Assembly (NCBI GenBank): GCA_038501195.1
Contig: JBBPUQ010000010.1
Coordinates: forward strand, 2,912,001 to 2,976,000
Direction of reading: 5' to 3'
Length of the DNA stretch: 64,000 nucleotides
Source of the DNA: Nemania diffusa
Lineage: Eukaryota; Ascomycota; Sordariomycetes; Xylariales; Xylariaceae
In this document: positions 51,272 through 61,428 of the stretch, one piece after another
Numbering within the stretch: the first letter of the stretch is position 1
Layout: each line of letters starts with the position of its first letter
Translations under genes and position numbers: made by a program
The notes under the pieces: model-generated
Database searches by the model: none
What the model was told of the DNA's origin: nothing
The model's input: only the letters and a program-made list of their open reading frames with translations

Positions 51272-52954
51272 TCAGGCTTCCGCTTCGTTTGTCTTGCTTG
51301 CTCGTCCTTTTGCATCTTCGTCAAGCCCGTAGTCCGTCTTGAGCTCGGTGCTAAGTTCATAATGCCGTTCTAGCCCAACCATCAGAAGGCCCAAGGCGCT
51401 AGCGGCCAAACCAAAGAACCAGACGGCTTTCAGACTCGTCATATAGACAGCCCTTATCTCGGCCCAAAGGGTGTCGTCCAGGGTTAGGTTCGACGATCGA
51501 CTGGCAAAGGAATAGGCACCGCCACCCGCAAGTTGCTCGCGCAGCTCTGGGGATGAAATGGAAGACAGGTTCTTGTCGAACACGGAATTAAAAATGACAG
51601 ATGCTACTGTGACCCCCCATGTGAAGCCAAAAGTTTTGATGAATGAAAACACCGCAGTGGCAGATGCCACGTCCGACTCCGGAAGGGCTACGAGAATGGC
51701 AGGAAGGATGATAGATAATGTAGGGCCAAGCCCTGCGGCACCAATGAGTTGGAAAAATGCCCAGGCTACCTTTGGCGTGTGTTGCTGTAGTGTTGTATAC
51801 AGGCCGTAGCTGATGAGAGACAAGGCAAATGCTGCTGCGTGGATTGGTCGGTAGGCGCCGTACTTGCTGAGGAGTATACCCCCTACGGCAGCGAAAAAAA
51901 GCAGCCCAATGGTCGTCGGCAGGAAATAGATGCCCGAGTTGGCGACAGTGGTCCCAACCACGCCTTGGAAGTATACAGGTAAGAAAAACCCAGAGGTTTG
52001 AAGACAAACCGCCGATAAGAAGGTCAGCGCGTACCCTGCTACTGAAGTTCGGTTGCTAAAGAGTCTCGCGGGCACGCTGGCATTGTTACCGTACGTGAAG
52101 AAATGTTGTTGAAAATGGAAGGCCACCCATCCGGCAACACCTAGCACAAGCGGGAGAATGACACGCCAAGACGACCAAGGATATTGAACCCCTCCAGTAA
52201 CTAAGCCAAATAGCAGCGAGATGATACTTGGGATAAATATGAGGTTCCCGAGATAGTCCAGCCTCTTCAGGCTATAAGAGACGCTGTCGCCAGTCCTGAC
52301 CTTCATAAAAACAAGGATGGTGATCAACGGCAGCACGCATATCGGGATGTTGAGGTAAAAGATCCAGCGCCAGTTGTTGTTCTGGGCCAGAAGACCACCA
52401 ATGACAGGACCGAGACCAGCTGCAACACCCGCCCAGGCATTAATGATGCCGACGTATTTCCCACGGTCGCGGAGAGGCACCAGGTCACAGCATACAATGT
52501 CAATCAAGACGTAGATGCCGCCGGCGCCAACGCCCTGGACTGTTCTCCCCGCGATGAGAGCGCCTGCATTCTGGGCGCCGCCTGCGACGCCACTGCCGAC
52601 GATGAAGAGGACAATGGATACGACAACGGGATATTTGCGCCCGAAGATATTGGATAGCTGCCCGATGAGCGGTTGCAGGACCGACGAGGCAAAGACGAAA
52701 GAGTTGGCAATCCAAATGTACTGCGTGGAGCCGCCTATCTCTTCGACGATTTTGGGTAATGCCGGAGGGATGATTGTCACGTCCACCGCCGAGATGAAGG
52801 CAAGGAGACTGAGAGCGACAATGATGAGCCAGAACTGCGGCGGATGACCCGATGGCGATTTCTCCTCATCCTGGGCTTCCGGCGGCGTGCCCGGTTCGAT
52901 CCGGAGATCCGCGGATGGAGATGGAGATGGAGATGGAGATAGTTCAGCAACCAT
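51272..52954 (-). CDS. MFS multidrug-type transporter (DHA2, 14 TM)
   Basis: I take the start at 52954, giving 560 residues. The frame is open upstream to 53143, but that 63-residue extension (HIHIHI..) is unlike the family, while MVAELSP followed by a hydrophilic tail is typical. The N-terminal tail (about 1-40) is Ser/Pro and acidic with an (SP)n run. Fourteen hydrophobic segments follow. Motifs in order: DVTIIPPALP (TM1), GQLSNIFGRK (98-107, motif A), AGRTVQGVGAGG (motif B) and GLGPVIGG (to about 187, motif C of antiporters). The cytosolic C-terminus reads LSTELKTDYGL. The family exports toxins, drugs and secondary metabolites by proton antiport at the plasma membrane. It is a single exon, intact and a paralogue of the remnant at 44462. 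It probably exported a product of the surrounding cluster. Confidence 0.92.
   Translation of the reverse strand: MVAELSPSPSPSPSADLRIEPGTPPEAQDEEKSPSGHPPQFWLIIVALSLLAFISAVDVTIIPPALPKIVEEIGGSTQYIWIANSFVFASSVLQPLIGQLSNIFGRKYPVVVSIVLFIVGSGVAGGAQNAGALIAGRTVQGVGAGGIYVLIDIVCCDLVPLRDRGKYVGIINAWAGVAAGLGPVIGGLLAQNNNWRWIFYLNIPICVLPLITILVFMKVRTGDSVSYSLKRLDYLGNLIFIPSIISLLFGLVTGGVQYPWSSWRVILPLVLGVAGWVAFHFQQHFFTYGNNASVPARLFSNRTSVAGYALTFLSAVCLQTSGFFLPVYFQGVVGTTVANSGIYFLPTTIGLLFFAAVGGILLSKYGAYRPIHAAAFALSLISYGLYTTLQQHTPKVAWAFFQLIGAAGLGPTLSIILPAILVALPESDVASATAVFSFIKTFGFTWGVTVASVIFNSVFDKNLSSISSPELREQLAGGGAYSFASRSSNLTLDDTLWAEIRAVYMTSLKAVWFFGLAASALGLLMVGLERHYELSTELKTDYGLDEDAKGRASKTNEAEA
52913..52941. repeat. GGAGAT hexanucleotide repeat inside the MFS gene
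   Basis: About four and a half ggagat units within the coding sequence, read on minus as alternating Ser-Pro in the cytosolic N-terminal tail. A change of one unit keeps the frame, so length polymorphism between strains is likely. Confidence 0.7.
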
Positions 52955-53566
52955 GTGCGCGCGAAACTCGTCGTCGGTTGTTGTGTCGAGAAGACGGGTT
53001 TGAACATTCCAGTGGCACGCCCGTAGAAAGCTAGTAAAAGCTAGCAAGAGGTAGTAGGTATGGAAATGAGACAAACAAAGGGCAATTAGAGCCCAAATGG
53101 TCATAACTTCAATAATATGTATGTGTATATGTAAATAACCCAATAAACCGAAATTGGATAAGCCAGCACTGCCGTTGTGGCTGCACTAACATGACAAGAT
53201 GGCGACCGGGGTTATTACTCTGCATACTGTAGAATGTCTCTTCTCAATTTTGTGATAGGGAAATCCTAACTTCGGTCGGCGCACCGTGCAACTAGTGTAA
53301 GTATCCGTCACGATGGCGATTGCTCCTCAAGATAGAAACATGCTATTTCAAATTCATGGAGGTATTAAGTCCTTGTAGAAGGCTCCGAGGTTCCTAAGAC
53401 GTTAGATATTAATAGAGCGATATTGCACGAGACTAGCAAAAGCAAAAGAGAGACCGAATTTTGCCCCAAGTATATGATTTGGCTTGACTCGTCATAAACG
53501 CCTAGGTACCTAGGCTAGTAAGCCTCTTTTGCCTATCCTTCTTCGTCGACCTACACCCCGACCAAC
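52955..53566. other. Divergent promoter region
   Basis: Lies between the start of the MFS gene (minus) and the small secreted peptide frame (plus). It contains cctaggtacctagg near 53502, a palindrome of the TACCTAGGTA type, and a pyrimidine-rich leader before 53567. No other gene is seen. Confidence 0.45.
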
Positions 53567-53725
53567 ATGTTGCTCACAACTCTGTTCGCTTTCTTGGCTT
53601 CTGCCCATGCCACTAATAAACACCAATGGGGAATCATCGAAGACAACAACGGACAGTGGAGTGAGGTTATCCAGAACTTTATCCAAGCTTCCTTTGCTAT
53701 ATATCTCTATTTGTATACGAAATAA
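53567..53725 (+). CDS. Possible small secreted peptide, 52 residues
   Basis: The frame starts in a good context (ccaacATG) after a pyrimidine-rich leader. Residues 1-15 (MLLTTLFAFLASAHA) form a textbook signal peptide with an AHA cleavage site. The mature 37 residues have no cysteine and no internal repeat, contain two Trp (QWGII and QWSEV) and end in a hydrophobic, Tyr-rich stretch. I do not recognise a family. It could be a short secreted peptide, the first exon of a longer gene whose rest is lost, or chance. There is no Kex2-type repeat, so a fungal RiPP precursor of the ustiloxin type is not supported. Confidence 0.35.
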   Translation: MLLTTLFAFLASAHATNKHQWGIIEDNNGQWSEVIQNFIQASFAIYLYLYTK

Positions 53726-54674
53726 TACGTAAGATATTTTATTCTGTAATCCGAAGTACTTACAACATATAACCCTAATTTTAGTATAGATTTAGGTTGC
53801 CGTTTTATAAAATCAGCTGTGTTTCAATCCTCTGATTCTTCGGTCATCACTAACACCTTTTACCGAATTTCTTGAGTAGTCGGTTATTTCCGTGTGTCTA
53901 TATCTTCTGGACTAAACTTCAGATCCTGATTTTTAAACGAATTTCCCACCTTATTCGGCTTTTGTTGATTGTATATACAATCCATACTGAGTCTTAATAT
54001 CTAGCTCGAGAATATTTCGTACAATGTATGAAACGTACGAATAACGTTCTGATACTATTGCCTCTGAATAGCCTCGGATCTTTAATGATATTAGCTCGTA
54101 ACAGGATTTAAATGTTATGTTTTCAGGAAGAACTAAGACTATTGACACGACAATTACACATTTGGTGGTTATAATACTTGTTTCATATTAAATTAGACAC
54201 ATAAGTCGATATCTAACTAGCCATATTTCATGATCAACTAACACAGGCCACGCTGCTAGCAAACGTGCTTATTTCCCTTATATGCCTGGCTCGGGACTGA
54301 CTACTGTGGCCAAAGACAGTCTTGTGGGGTTGTAGGATACGACCTTAGCTATTGCTCACACGCTTCCCTTGTAGAGATTTGGATTTAATTCTAGACTGTA
54401 ATGACCCTAAGCTTTAACGTAAGTCATCTGGCCTTTGTTTAAGATTAACATACTATATGAAGGCAACTATACATGAAGTAAATGGGATAGAGAAGCTAAT
54501 AGCCTCGGACCCCAGGACGTTAGATGATAAGTAAACTGTAGACTTCGCTTTTCGGATATAAAAGCCTAAAAGTCTTTAGAATTCTTATGACGCCCTATCC
54601 TTTCAGCTTGTTCTATTTACGCAAAGCATAACCTGAGGGCAGTGCCACCATACTACAGGCTTAGGGTTTGCAAA

Positions 54675-54711
54675 GACCCAACCCAACTCATGGGTTGAGT
54701 TGGGTCGGGTC
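54675..54711. repeat. Hairpin, 16-bp arms with one mismatch
   Basis: gacccaacccaactca and tgagttgggtcgggtc pair around a 5-base loop. GACCCAACCC-rich ends of this kind occur in some hAT-type non-autonomous elements, but no element boundaries could be drawn here. Confidence 0.7.
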
Positions 54712-55434
54712 AGAGCCCACGTAGAGATGAATTAACAGGCAAAAAGCGTTAGGAATCGAAACTATCCAGTGTCAATAGACTTACTGCAATAATAGAAACT
54801 GGTGGGCGCCCAACTGGACCGAAATTTAAAATAATATAAAATAGCAAAAAAACCAGTAGGACAAAAGCCCATGGTCTGTGAATAAACCAAAGCTTAAGAA
54901 CATAAATATACCTGCGCTTGCAACGCCGATGTCGGATTGCCTTAGAAAATGGACAAAGTGTACCGTGCCGTGATCTTTACCCCGCATGACGTTGGTTGTG
55001 TTGGGGAGAAAGTACGAAGGAGAGTGCTATGATACCCCTCACGGATGCCACTTTGTAATCAGCGAGACAGATTTGGGCTAGCGCATAGCTATTTTTAGAA
55101 GACTGAAATATACAGGACTTGACTGTATTCTACAGCACATCACAGGGCACACACCTGGGCAGGCTGCAGTATAGGCTCGCTTTCGATGCGAGGCCCGTGC
55201 TAGCCTACAGTCGCTGTATTATAATTGATCTAGAACTGTTAGAATATATACTGCAAGCATCGAATTTGCAGTAGTAAAGTCTCGAAAGCCAGCCTATAAG
55301 TGCCCTACTAGCTAACTATTGTAGATATAATAAAATAACAAAACAGAAAATGCAAACGAAAATATCAGCAACAGGGCGGTAGGCGGGACGAATTTGCGAC
55401 ATATTTGAGCCGGCTGTGATGTAGGTCCTTGAAC

Positions 55435-56085
55435 CCTGTAGAACCACCTACATACCTAGTACCTACTAAATATCAAATAAGTTACAAAGCCACTTCCTGA
55501 ACCACTTGTCGACCATATCGCGCACTAACTGCGCAGTAATAAGCTACCTAGCTGAGCCACGGTCCTGGCAAAAGGGTACAAGACTTACAGTTGTCGATTG
55601 CTTGGGTTCGCTTATCAGTATCAGCAGGTCATGCAGCTCTGCGATCACATCACAGTACATAGTACCTAGGTAGCCTCAGGTGCGGACCACCTGAATGCTA
55701 CTTACCAAGCCACTTTCTAGTTTACTAGGTAGCCTGGTAAGTAAGTAGGTACCTACCTAAGGAAGTGGTTTAGTAGGGGTTGTCTACCTAGACCTAGACG
55801 TTAGGTAGGTACCTAGTCTAGGTAGTTAGGCGGTTGCGTGGCATGTTGACAATTATCAAAATCCGCTAGCCTAAAATAATTAGCCCCACTGGACTGGCCA
55901 CCTTTTTACCTCCTACTACTAGGAGGTACCTATGTAGTTCACTACAACTGGTTAACTTGATCGATCTAAGGCTTTGTGTACTGTTTTAAAAAGTCGATAT
56001 GGAGCAAACCAGTAGCTACTACTACTAGTTGTGTAGCTATCGGTTATTTAACCACTTGCAAACCCTATGATTCGAAGGTCTAGGT
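55435..56085. repeat. Cluster of TACCTAGGTA-type palindromes
   Basis: In 650 bases the words tacctagg, aggtacct, ctaggtag and close variants occur more than ten times, including taggtacctaccta-type runs at 55748 and 55805 and a hairpin tacctccta-ctac-taggaggta at 55907-55928. One segment, ctacttaccaagcc..gcctggtaagtaag, folds on itself. They look like short palindromic repeats or scars of small elements upstream of the gene at 56330. Confidence 0.65.
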
Positions 56086-56329
56086 AGGCAAGTTGCATAA
56101 ATCCTGGCGTTGTATCTAACCCCTGATAGCAGTGGCGCTATGTTTCGGAATTCAATTCGTGATAACCTAATTTCTATGTCATATTTTTTTATGGACCACA
56201 CCACGAAGCCTGACAGCCCACGCTTTCACTCATTCATTATACTTTCTCATCGATCATTGGCCCCCTAGCATTCTCATTTTTTCTCAATGTGACAGATACA
56301 CCGCGGGCGACGATAATACGATTGTAAGC

Positions 56330-59300
56330 ATGGCCAAGCCGGCTGTGACTCGTCTGATCGTGTGCGTGGACGAGTCCGACTACGCTGAGGATGGGACCCT
56401 CGGTGAGTTCATACTCACCTCGAATCCCCCTGACCCAGGCTAAGATGCACTAACCGTAAAAGGCCACGGCAATGCGAGCAATGTTTTCAGACTGCAAAGC
56501 CTTGCCGCGACGGGGGTCATACAACCTGACTGTAAGGGCCGCGGTGTGAGCCAGACGGTGCGATACTACCAGGCCGCCAAGGAGAGCGGCACGCTCGCGC
56601 GTCTTCAGAGCCGTGCAGCCGGCTCTATAGACCGACAGGTCAAGCGTATCGTCGAAGACATATATCAGTACGGTAGTGAGCGGCGGGCCGAGCTCTTCCT
56701 GTACGGGTCCGGGCGCGGCGCATACATCGTCCAGGTCGTCGCGTCGCTGTTGCACCTGATCGGGACCCCAAAGTTTATGAATGCCTTTGATCAATTGTAC
56801 CAGACGGCGCTTGCCCTCGAGGCCGCGCGGAGGCGGAACGACGCCCTGAACGCTGGTAAATTAACCGCGCACCTTAAGGCGCATTGCTACGACCCCCCTA
56901 AGATACAATTTTTAGGCGTCTTTAACGCCCTGCGGACAGACGTCGAGAAGCACGAATACGAACCATGGTTCGTCGATTCTGTGCACCATTTCCGTCATGC
57001 GCTTGCCTTCAATGATGCACATACGAAGTCATGCATTTGGGAGACGCCAGCTGATGAGGAGATCAGAGATCGGTCCTTCATTCAGGCCTGGTTCATGGGC
57101 AATCACCAGGATATTTGCGGCGGCGCTGAACATGATGGATTTTCGCTATTCCCTCTTCAGTGGATGTTGCTGGAGAGCATAAAAGCTGGTCTTGTCTTGA
57201 AGTCAGATAAGAGCAGTGCCTCTATTATGTCGCTTGTGTTTCCGCAGTTCGCCGGTGCTATCCCTGACTTGCGTGCTGAGGAGAAGGCTCATTGGCGGGT
57301 CAAGTATGTCAACGGTATTGAAGTCACCTTATTCGACCTGCAGAGCGTACAGGCCGACTCGAAATCTGGACCTGATCATTCTATACGATTGAAGGGTGGG
57401 AATAACAGCCAGAGAAATCAACGCAAGATCTTCCGTAGCGATAATAGCCTCATAGGGTGGGCGCCAAATAGTCCGTGTGGAAATGTCATCCACCCTTCGA
57501 TGTTCGCGGTGCTCGATCGCAACGCCCGGTACTACGACCAAGGAATTTTCAAGACGAGGAAAAGGGGCCTTTCTGCCTTTCTAGATTGTATAGATGACCA
57601 GGGGAAACCTCCACCATGGCTCGAGGGCCTCGCGCTACAACAATCTGGAGTGACTGCTTTTAGGATCTTGGTCTGCGGAAAGACGGGCGTTGGAAAATCT
57701 ACTCTAATCAATAAGGTATTTGGGGTCGAAATGACAGAGGAATCGACGACATATAGCCAAGGCGTGCATGACATCAACGAGGCTTTCGAGAGTCCGAATC
57801 ACCCTGGCCTTCTAATCCATGATTCCCGAGGCTGGCAGGCTGGGAGTGACACAGAGCTCGGTGAAATTGCCAAGTTCCTTCGCCATCGCGCTTTCCAGAA
57901 AAACCAGGCAGAGGCCCTGCATGTAATTTGGTGAGGAGGAGTTCCCGCATCGCTGTTCTCACGCCTGCTGCTAACGAACAACCTTTTAGGTTCTGCATAA
58001 ACTCGGATGTCAGCCGCATCGAAGAGGCAGATAGGCGGACTTTCGAAATCATAGCCCAATACTCAAGCGACGTGCCCGTGTTTATAGTTGGCACTAAGAA
58101 AGACCGACTCATCGCGTTTCACAAGATGGAACTCCTAGAGACGTACATGGAGAAGACAGGCGACTATAAAGAGGCGAACCGCCTAGCTACTGAGGAGGCC
58201 AACACGCACGCAGAGACACAATTTCTGCTGCTGAGAGATCAACTATCGAGCCTCGAGCACTACAAGGCAGACGGGTATTGTTGTATATCAAAAGGTAGGC
58301 CTTAATTGACGAAGGGAATACCGCTTTTTTTCAGTGCTAATCTCCCCACTAGACGATAATGAGGGCATCCGCAAGCTGATTAGCGACACTTCAGACCTTA
58401 TTGCCGACGAACGCGTGCGTGTTTTCTGTGTAGCAGCCCAAGTGGTTGACGTTAAACAGAAGATTGACCAAGCTATAACAGAGGTTATGCGACTTGGCAC
58501 CCACGCGATTCGCACCGCGATGGTACCTCTCCCGGCATCGGGTCTAATTGGCACGCCTACTGTCTCTCGAATCCTCTGCGAACATGTGATCCAGTGCTTC
58601 GGGTTCCCCAAGGCGGCGCCTGAGGCCGTCGAAGAGATCATGTCGAAGGTTGTGATGAAAAGCTTGAAGAGCTTCATGCGGGTGTCCCTCGTGCAGTTCT
58701 GTTCCATTAGCGCCGCGACAGTGGGAGCCGCGATACCAACGGTGGGTATTGGCCTCGTCGTGGGTATCGTCGGCTGCATCCTCTCCACACCGCCCACAGC
58801 GCGGATGCTACTCAAGTGCGCGTGCGACATGATCTTGATCCTCGAGCGGTCCTTTCGGTACGAGGGAAAATACGTCTCGGTAAAACAACTTGAAGACGCA
58901 GCGGCATACTACACGACGGCGATGACTAAGAAGTTAGATGGAACGCCGATCCTACTGCAGCAGAATGTGCACGACCAAATCGACCAGATGGTTCCCCTGA
59001 AGAACATAGGGGTTGGCTTCAAGTTTGGCAAACTCCGGTCTGGCCTACAAGAGATCATCTACATGAATAGATACGACAAAGAGGCCGATTCCCTAAGCAG
59101 AGGGAACTCGACCCAGATTGGCACGCCGACCCAGCTACGCTCTCCACTCACGCCGAGTGGTCCTACTCCCCCTCCCCTCCAGGATAAATGGGCAGACTGG
59201 AAAGGCCAACCCCCAGAATCGGCGTCGTCGCGCAAGCTAGCCGACGCGGAGGCTAACTTCAAGTTCCTGGGCGTTCCCCCAGTCGCCAAGCACGTCGCGG

Positions 59301-59707
59301 AGTTGGATCCAAACTCCCCCACGACTCGGGCATTACCAGCCGAGCTGGAGGGGATGACGATTTCGAATAATCGGACTAATATGTCGGAATTAGAAGGCGA
59401 CCGCGGCTTACCTTATCAGATGCACCCGGACTACGCACCATCGCCGCGGCATGATAACAGACAAATACCCAGGAAACAGATTGCCGAAACACTCTACACG
59501 CCGGTTGATAGGCGGCCTATAGCTCAAAGTCCGGCATTCTCTGAATGGCCGAGACCGAATCCTCAAGGTGCAACGGATAGACAAGGCGCATTGAACCTGG
59601 TCGCTGGCTCACCGAACCAGTCAACCGAAAACTTTGGTTTAAAGACGAAAAAGTCAAGTAGCTTTTTGAAGTCTACCATGGGAAAATTCAGATCTAAGAA
59701 ATCTTGA
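56330..59707 (+). CDS. DUF2235-like hydrolase domain fused to a GTPase and hydrophobic module, 4 exons
   Basis: Exons 56330-56402, 56463-57930, 57990-58294 and 58353-59707 encode 1066 residues; intron 3 uses the second AG, with TGCTAATC as branch site. Residues 7-250 follow the DUF2235/Tle1 alpha/beta-hydrolase pattern: RLIVCVDES, NASNVFRL, SQTVRYYQA, LFLYGSGRGAY (102-112), IQFLGVFNAL (172-181) and AWFMGNHQDICGG (233-245). At the nucleophile elbow, where the family has GFSRGAY, this reads GSGRGAY, so Gly replaces the Ser. Asn179 stands where GVWDTV has its Asp. His239 remains. A GTPase domain follows: G1 GKTGVGKST (430-438), G3 DSRGW (478-482), G4 TKKD (549-552). Then come a hydrophobic segment (about 728-760) resembling the membrane part of DUF697-type GTPases and a disordered Pro/Ser tail (855-1066) with a basic end. 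The GTPase looks active and the hydrolase inactive. A signalling or immunity-like role is inference. Confidence 0.85.
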
Positions 59708-60261
59708 GGGGGCTTGGTTTAGAGATTAGATACAAGGATACCATATGGGGAAAAGTGAATAAGGCTCTCCCCCTTCGAATACTAAGGGTTGGTAGAGGAT
59801 CTGAATAGTTGGCGCGAAGGTGCAGGATACAATATATTATGTACAACGGCACAAGGGAGCTAACTTACGAGGAATTGGAGGGAAGAGTATGACATTATGA
59901 GATTAGCATGATGGGTGGGAGGGGAGAGGTGCAGTATTTGGCGTACTCATACTCGTTGTGGTAATGGGAAATACCGACTTTTCCGGCGTTAGGAACCTAC
60001 TTAGGTAGGGAAAGATGTAATATGAATTTTACATAGAAGTAAAGATATCGAGATCTATCAAGTTGCACGCTGCAAGTATGACATGTTATCTGTTGGTAGC
60101 AGTGTAGGAGCAACTCGGTCATTAGCTAACAGGCGTGTCTACTATTTCGGGCTCGGAAGAGCCGGCCTACAAGTAGTGAAAGCCGCAAAATATACCAGAG
60201 TATCTTTCTACGTAGCTTATTAGTCGCATCCTCATGCTCCCTTGCTTTGGTGCATCGTGCA
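59708..60261. other. 3' flank and intergenic
   Basis: Downstream of the GTPase fusion gene. It includes tacttaggtaggg near 59999. No open frame of interest until the methyltransferase remnant begins. Confidence 0.4.
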
Positions 60262-60999
60262 TAGCACAAGTTGTTAGTAATTGTCGAGACCTACCTTATC
60301 CTCTCTCCTACGTTGTGCCCATCATGTACTCAGAAGATTGACGAGTATATTGCACAGAAATCTCTGCCATATCCTTCGTTCGATCCTGATGCGCCTGCTG
60401 ATCTAGGGCTACCCCCTGATCTTGAGAAACAGCGCGCGGCTGTCCTGGAAGCTACTCAGGGGCTAAATGACCTGCTCCAAGGACCAAGAGAGCTGCTTTT
60501 CAACCACCGCGTATGTAGCCGTGCTCTAGTAATATGTATTATTACTTGAATAAACTGACTCTCTAGTAGCATAACCAGTTAAGCTAATCACTAGCTTCGA
60601 TATTGCCAACCAAGTTCCCGTTGACAGAGAAATCACGTATGGGGACTTCAATGAAGCCGCCCTCAGCCGCATTCTTCGCCTTAGAATTGCCCATCGCGTT
60701 TTTTTGCGAGCTGCGCCCTGGAGTCATACCCCACTCCTCTGTCTCTAGACAGATGGCGGATGACCCAAACATGGTGGACTGGGCTAGCTCTAATGTAAAT
60801 GAGATGTGGCCTTCGGCGGGAAAGCTCGTAGGAGCACTGAAACAGTGGCCGCTTGCTGAAGAGTCAAATTAAACTGTGAGTGAGCGTACCCAAAGCTCTA
60901 TCATTGGTGCTGGATTGACAGTCACCAACTGCCCAGGATTTCTCACTAGCTAATAATACAACTGACTCGTTCTATACCGAGCTGTCCGGTAGAATTTGA
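60262..60999 (+). pseudogene. O-methyltransferase remnant (N-terminal domain only)
   Basis: The pieces TQKIDEYIAQKSLPYPSFD, DLGLPPDLEKQRAAVLEAT and GLNDLLQGPRELLFNH are followed by a putative intron from 60511. Then come FDIANQVPVDREITYGDF, AALSRILRLRIAHRVF, ELRPGVIPHSSVSRQMADD, NEMWPSAGKL and KQWPLAEESN. After a second intron (60876-60936) comes FSLANNTTDSFYTELSG. This is the dimerisation and substrate half of fungal SAM-dependent O-methyltransferases of secondary metabolism. A 7-T run at 60699-60705 shifts the frame, and TAA at 60870-60872 stands where relatives have Gln, one C-to-T change. After 60999 the SAM-binding domain is missing, so the gene is both broken and truncated. It points to a former cluster with the neighbouring oxidase, P450 and terpene cyclase. 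Confidence 0.85.
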
Positions 61000-61428
61000 T
61001 ATCGAAAATATATGTTTTCACTTGCGAACTAATAGGTGCAGCCATGGCCTTAATGTCAGCTTAGATGCGGAGAATCCAGATAAAACTAGTTTACGATAGC
61101 TAAGCGGTTCTCTTTCATCTGTTAATTCGACATAGAGATTCCCAGCCCGTATTATGCGTATAGCGGAGAGAATAATAAACATAGCTCTCTGGTGGCTATG
61201 GTCATATGTGAAAGTACGAGTTGCCATTTCGCGTCGTAAATTTTTGCATTGTAAACCCCTAACCAAGAGAGCATACTAGCGTAAATCGGTTGCCTTGGAT
61301 CCATCGACTCTAATAATCTATGTTGCATCGCTACTCCGTTTGCACCCGTTCAACTTGACACGTCCTCCATCGTTCGTCAAAGACACTTCGTTGCCGCATT
61401 CGCCCGCTTTTTGGCCTCCTCTCCGCCT
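61000..61428. other. Intergenic, no gene recognised
   Basis: An 82-codon minus-strand frame (61018-61266) has no recognisable motif. It lies downstream of both the methyltransferase remnant (plus) and the rhodopsin-domain gene (minus). Confidence 0.4.

Larger units (their letters stand above)
53726..56329. other. Long intergenic stretch with inverted repeats
   Basis: No gene is recognised in 2.6 kb. It contains the hairpin at 54675-54711, an imperfect inverted repeat at about 55158-55312 whose arms share tataggct(c/g)gctttcga and gggcac, and a patch dense in TACCTAGGTA-type palindromes at about 55435-56085. The last 120 bases are leader sequence of the gene at 56330. Confidence 0.45.

Noticed and set aside
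52955..53143. 63-residue N-terminal extension of the MFS transporter
   Set aside because: The sequence (HIHIHI.., then a hydrophobic stretch) is unlike family members; the start at 52954 gives the usual length and tail.
53567..53725. Fungal RiPP precursor of the ustiloxin type
   Set aside because: No tandem core repeats and no Kex2 sites in the mature part.
58295..58334. 40-bp version of intron 3 in the GTPase fusion gene
   Set aside because: Too short for these fungi; the AG at 58352 gives 58 bp with a branch site TGCTAATC 14 bases upstream and keeps the frame.
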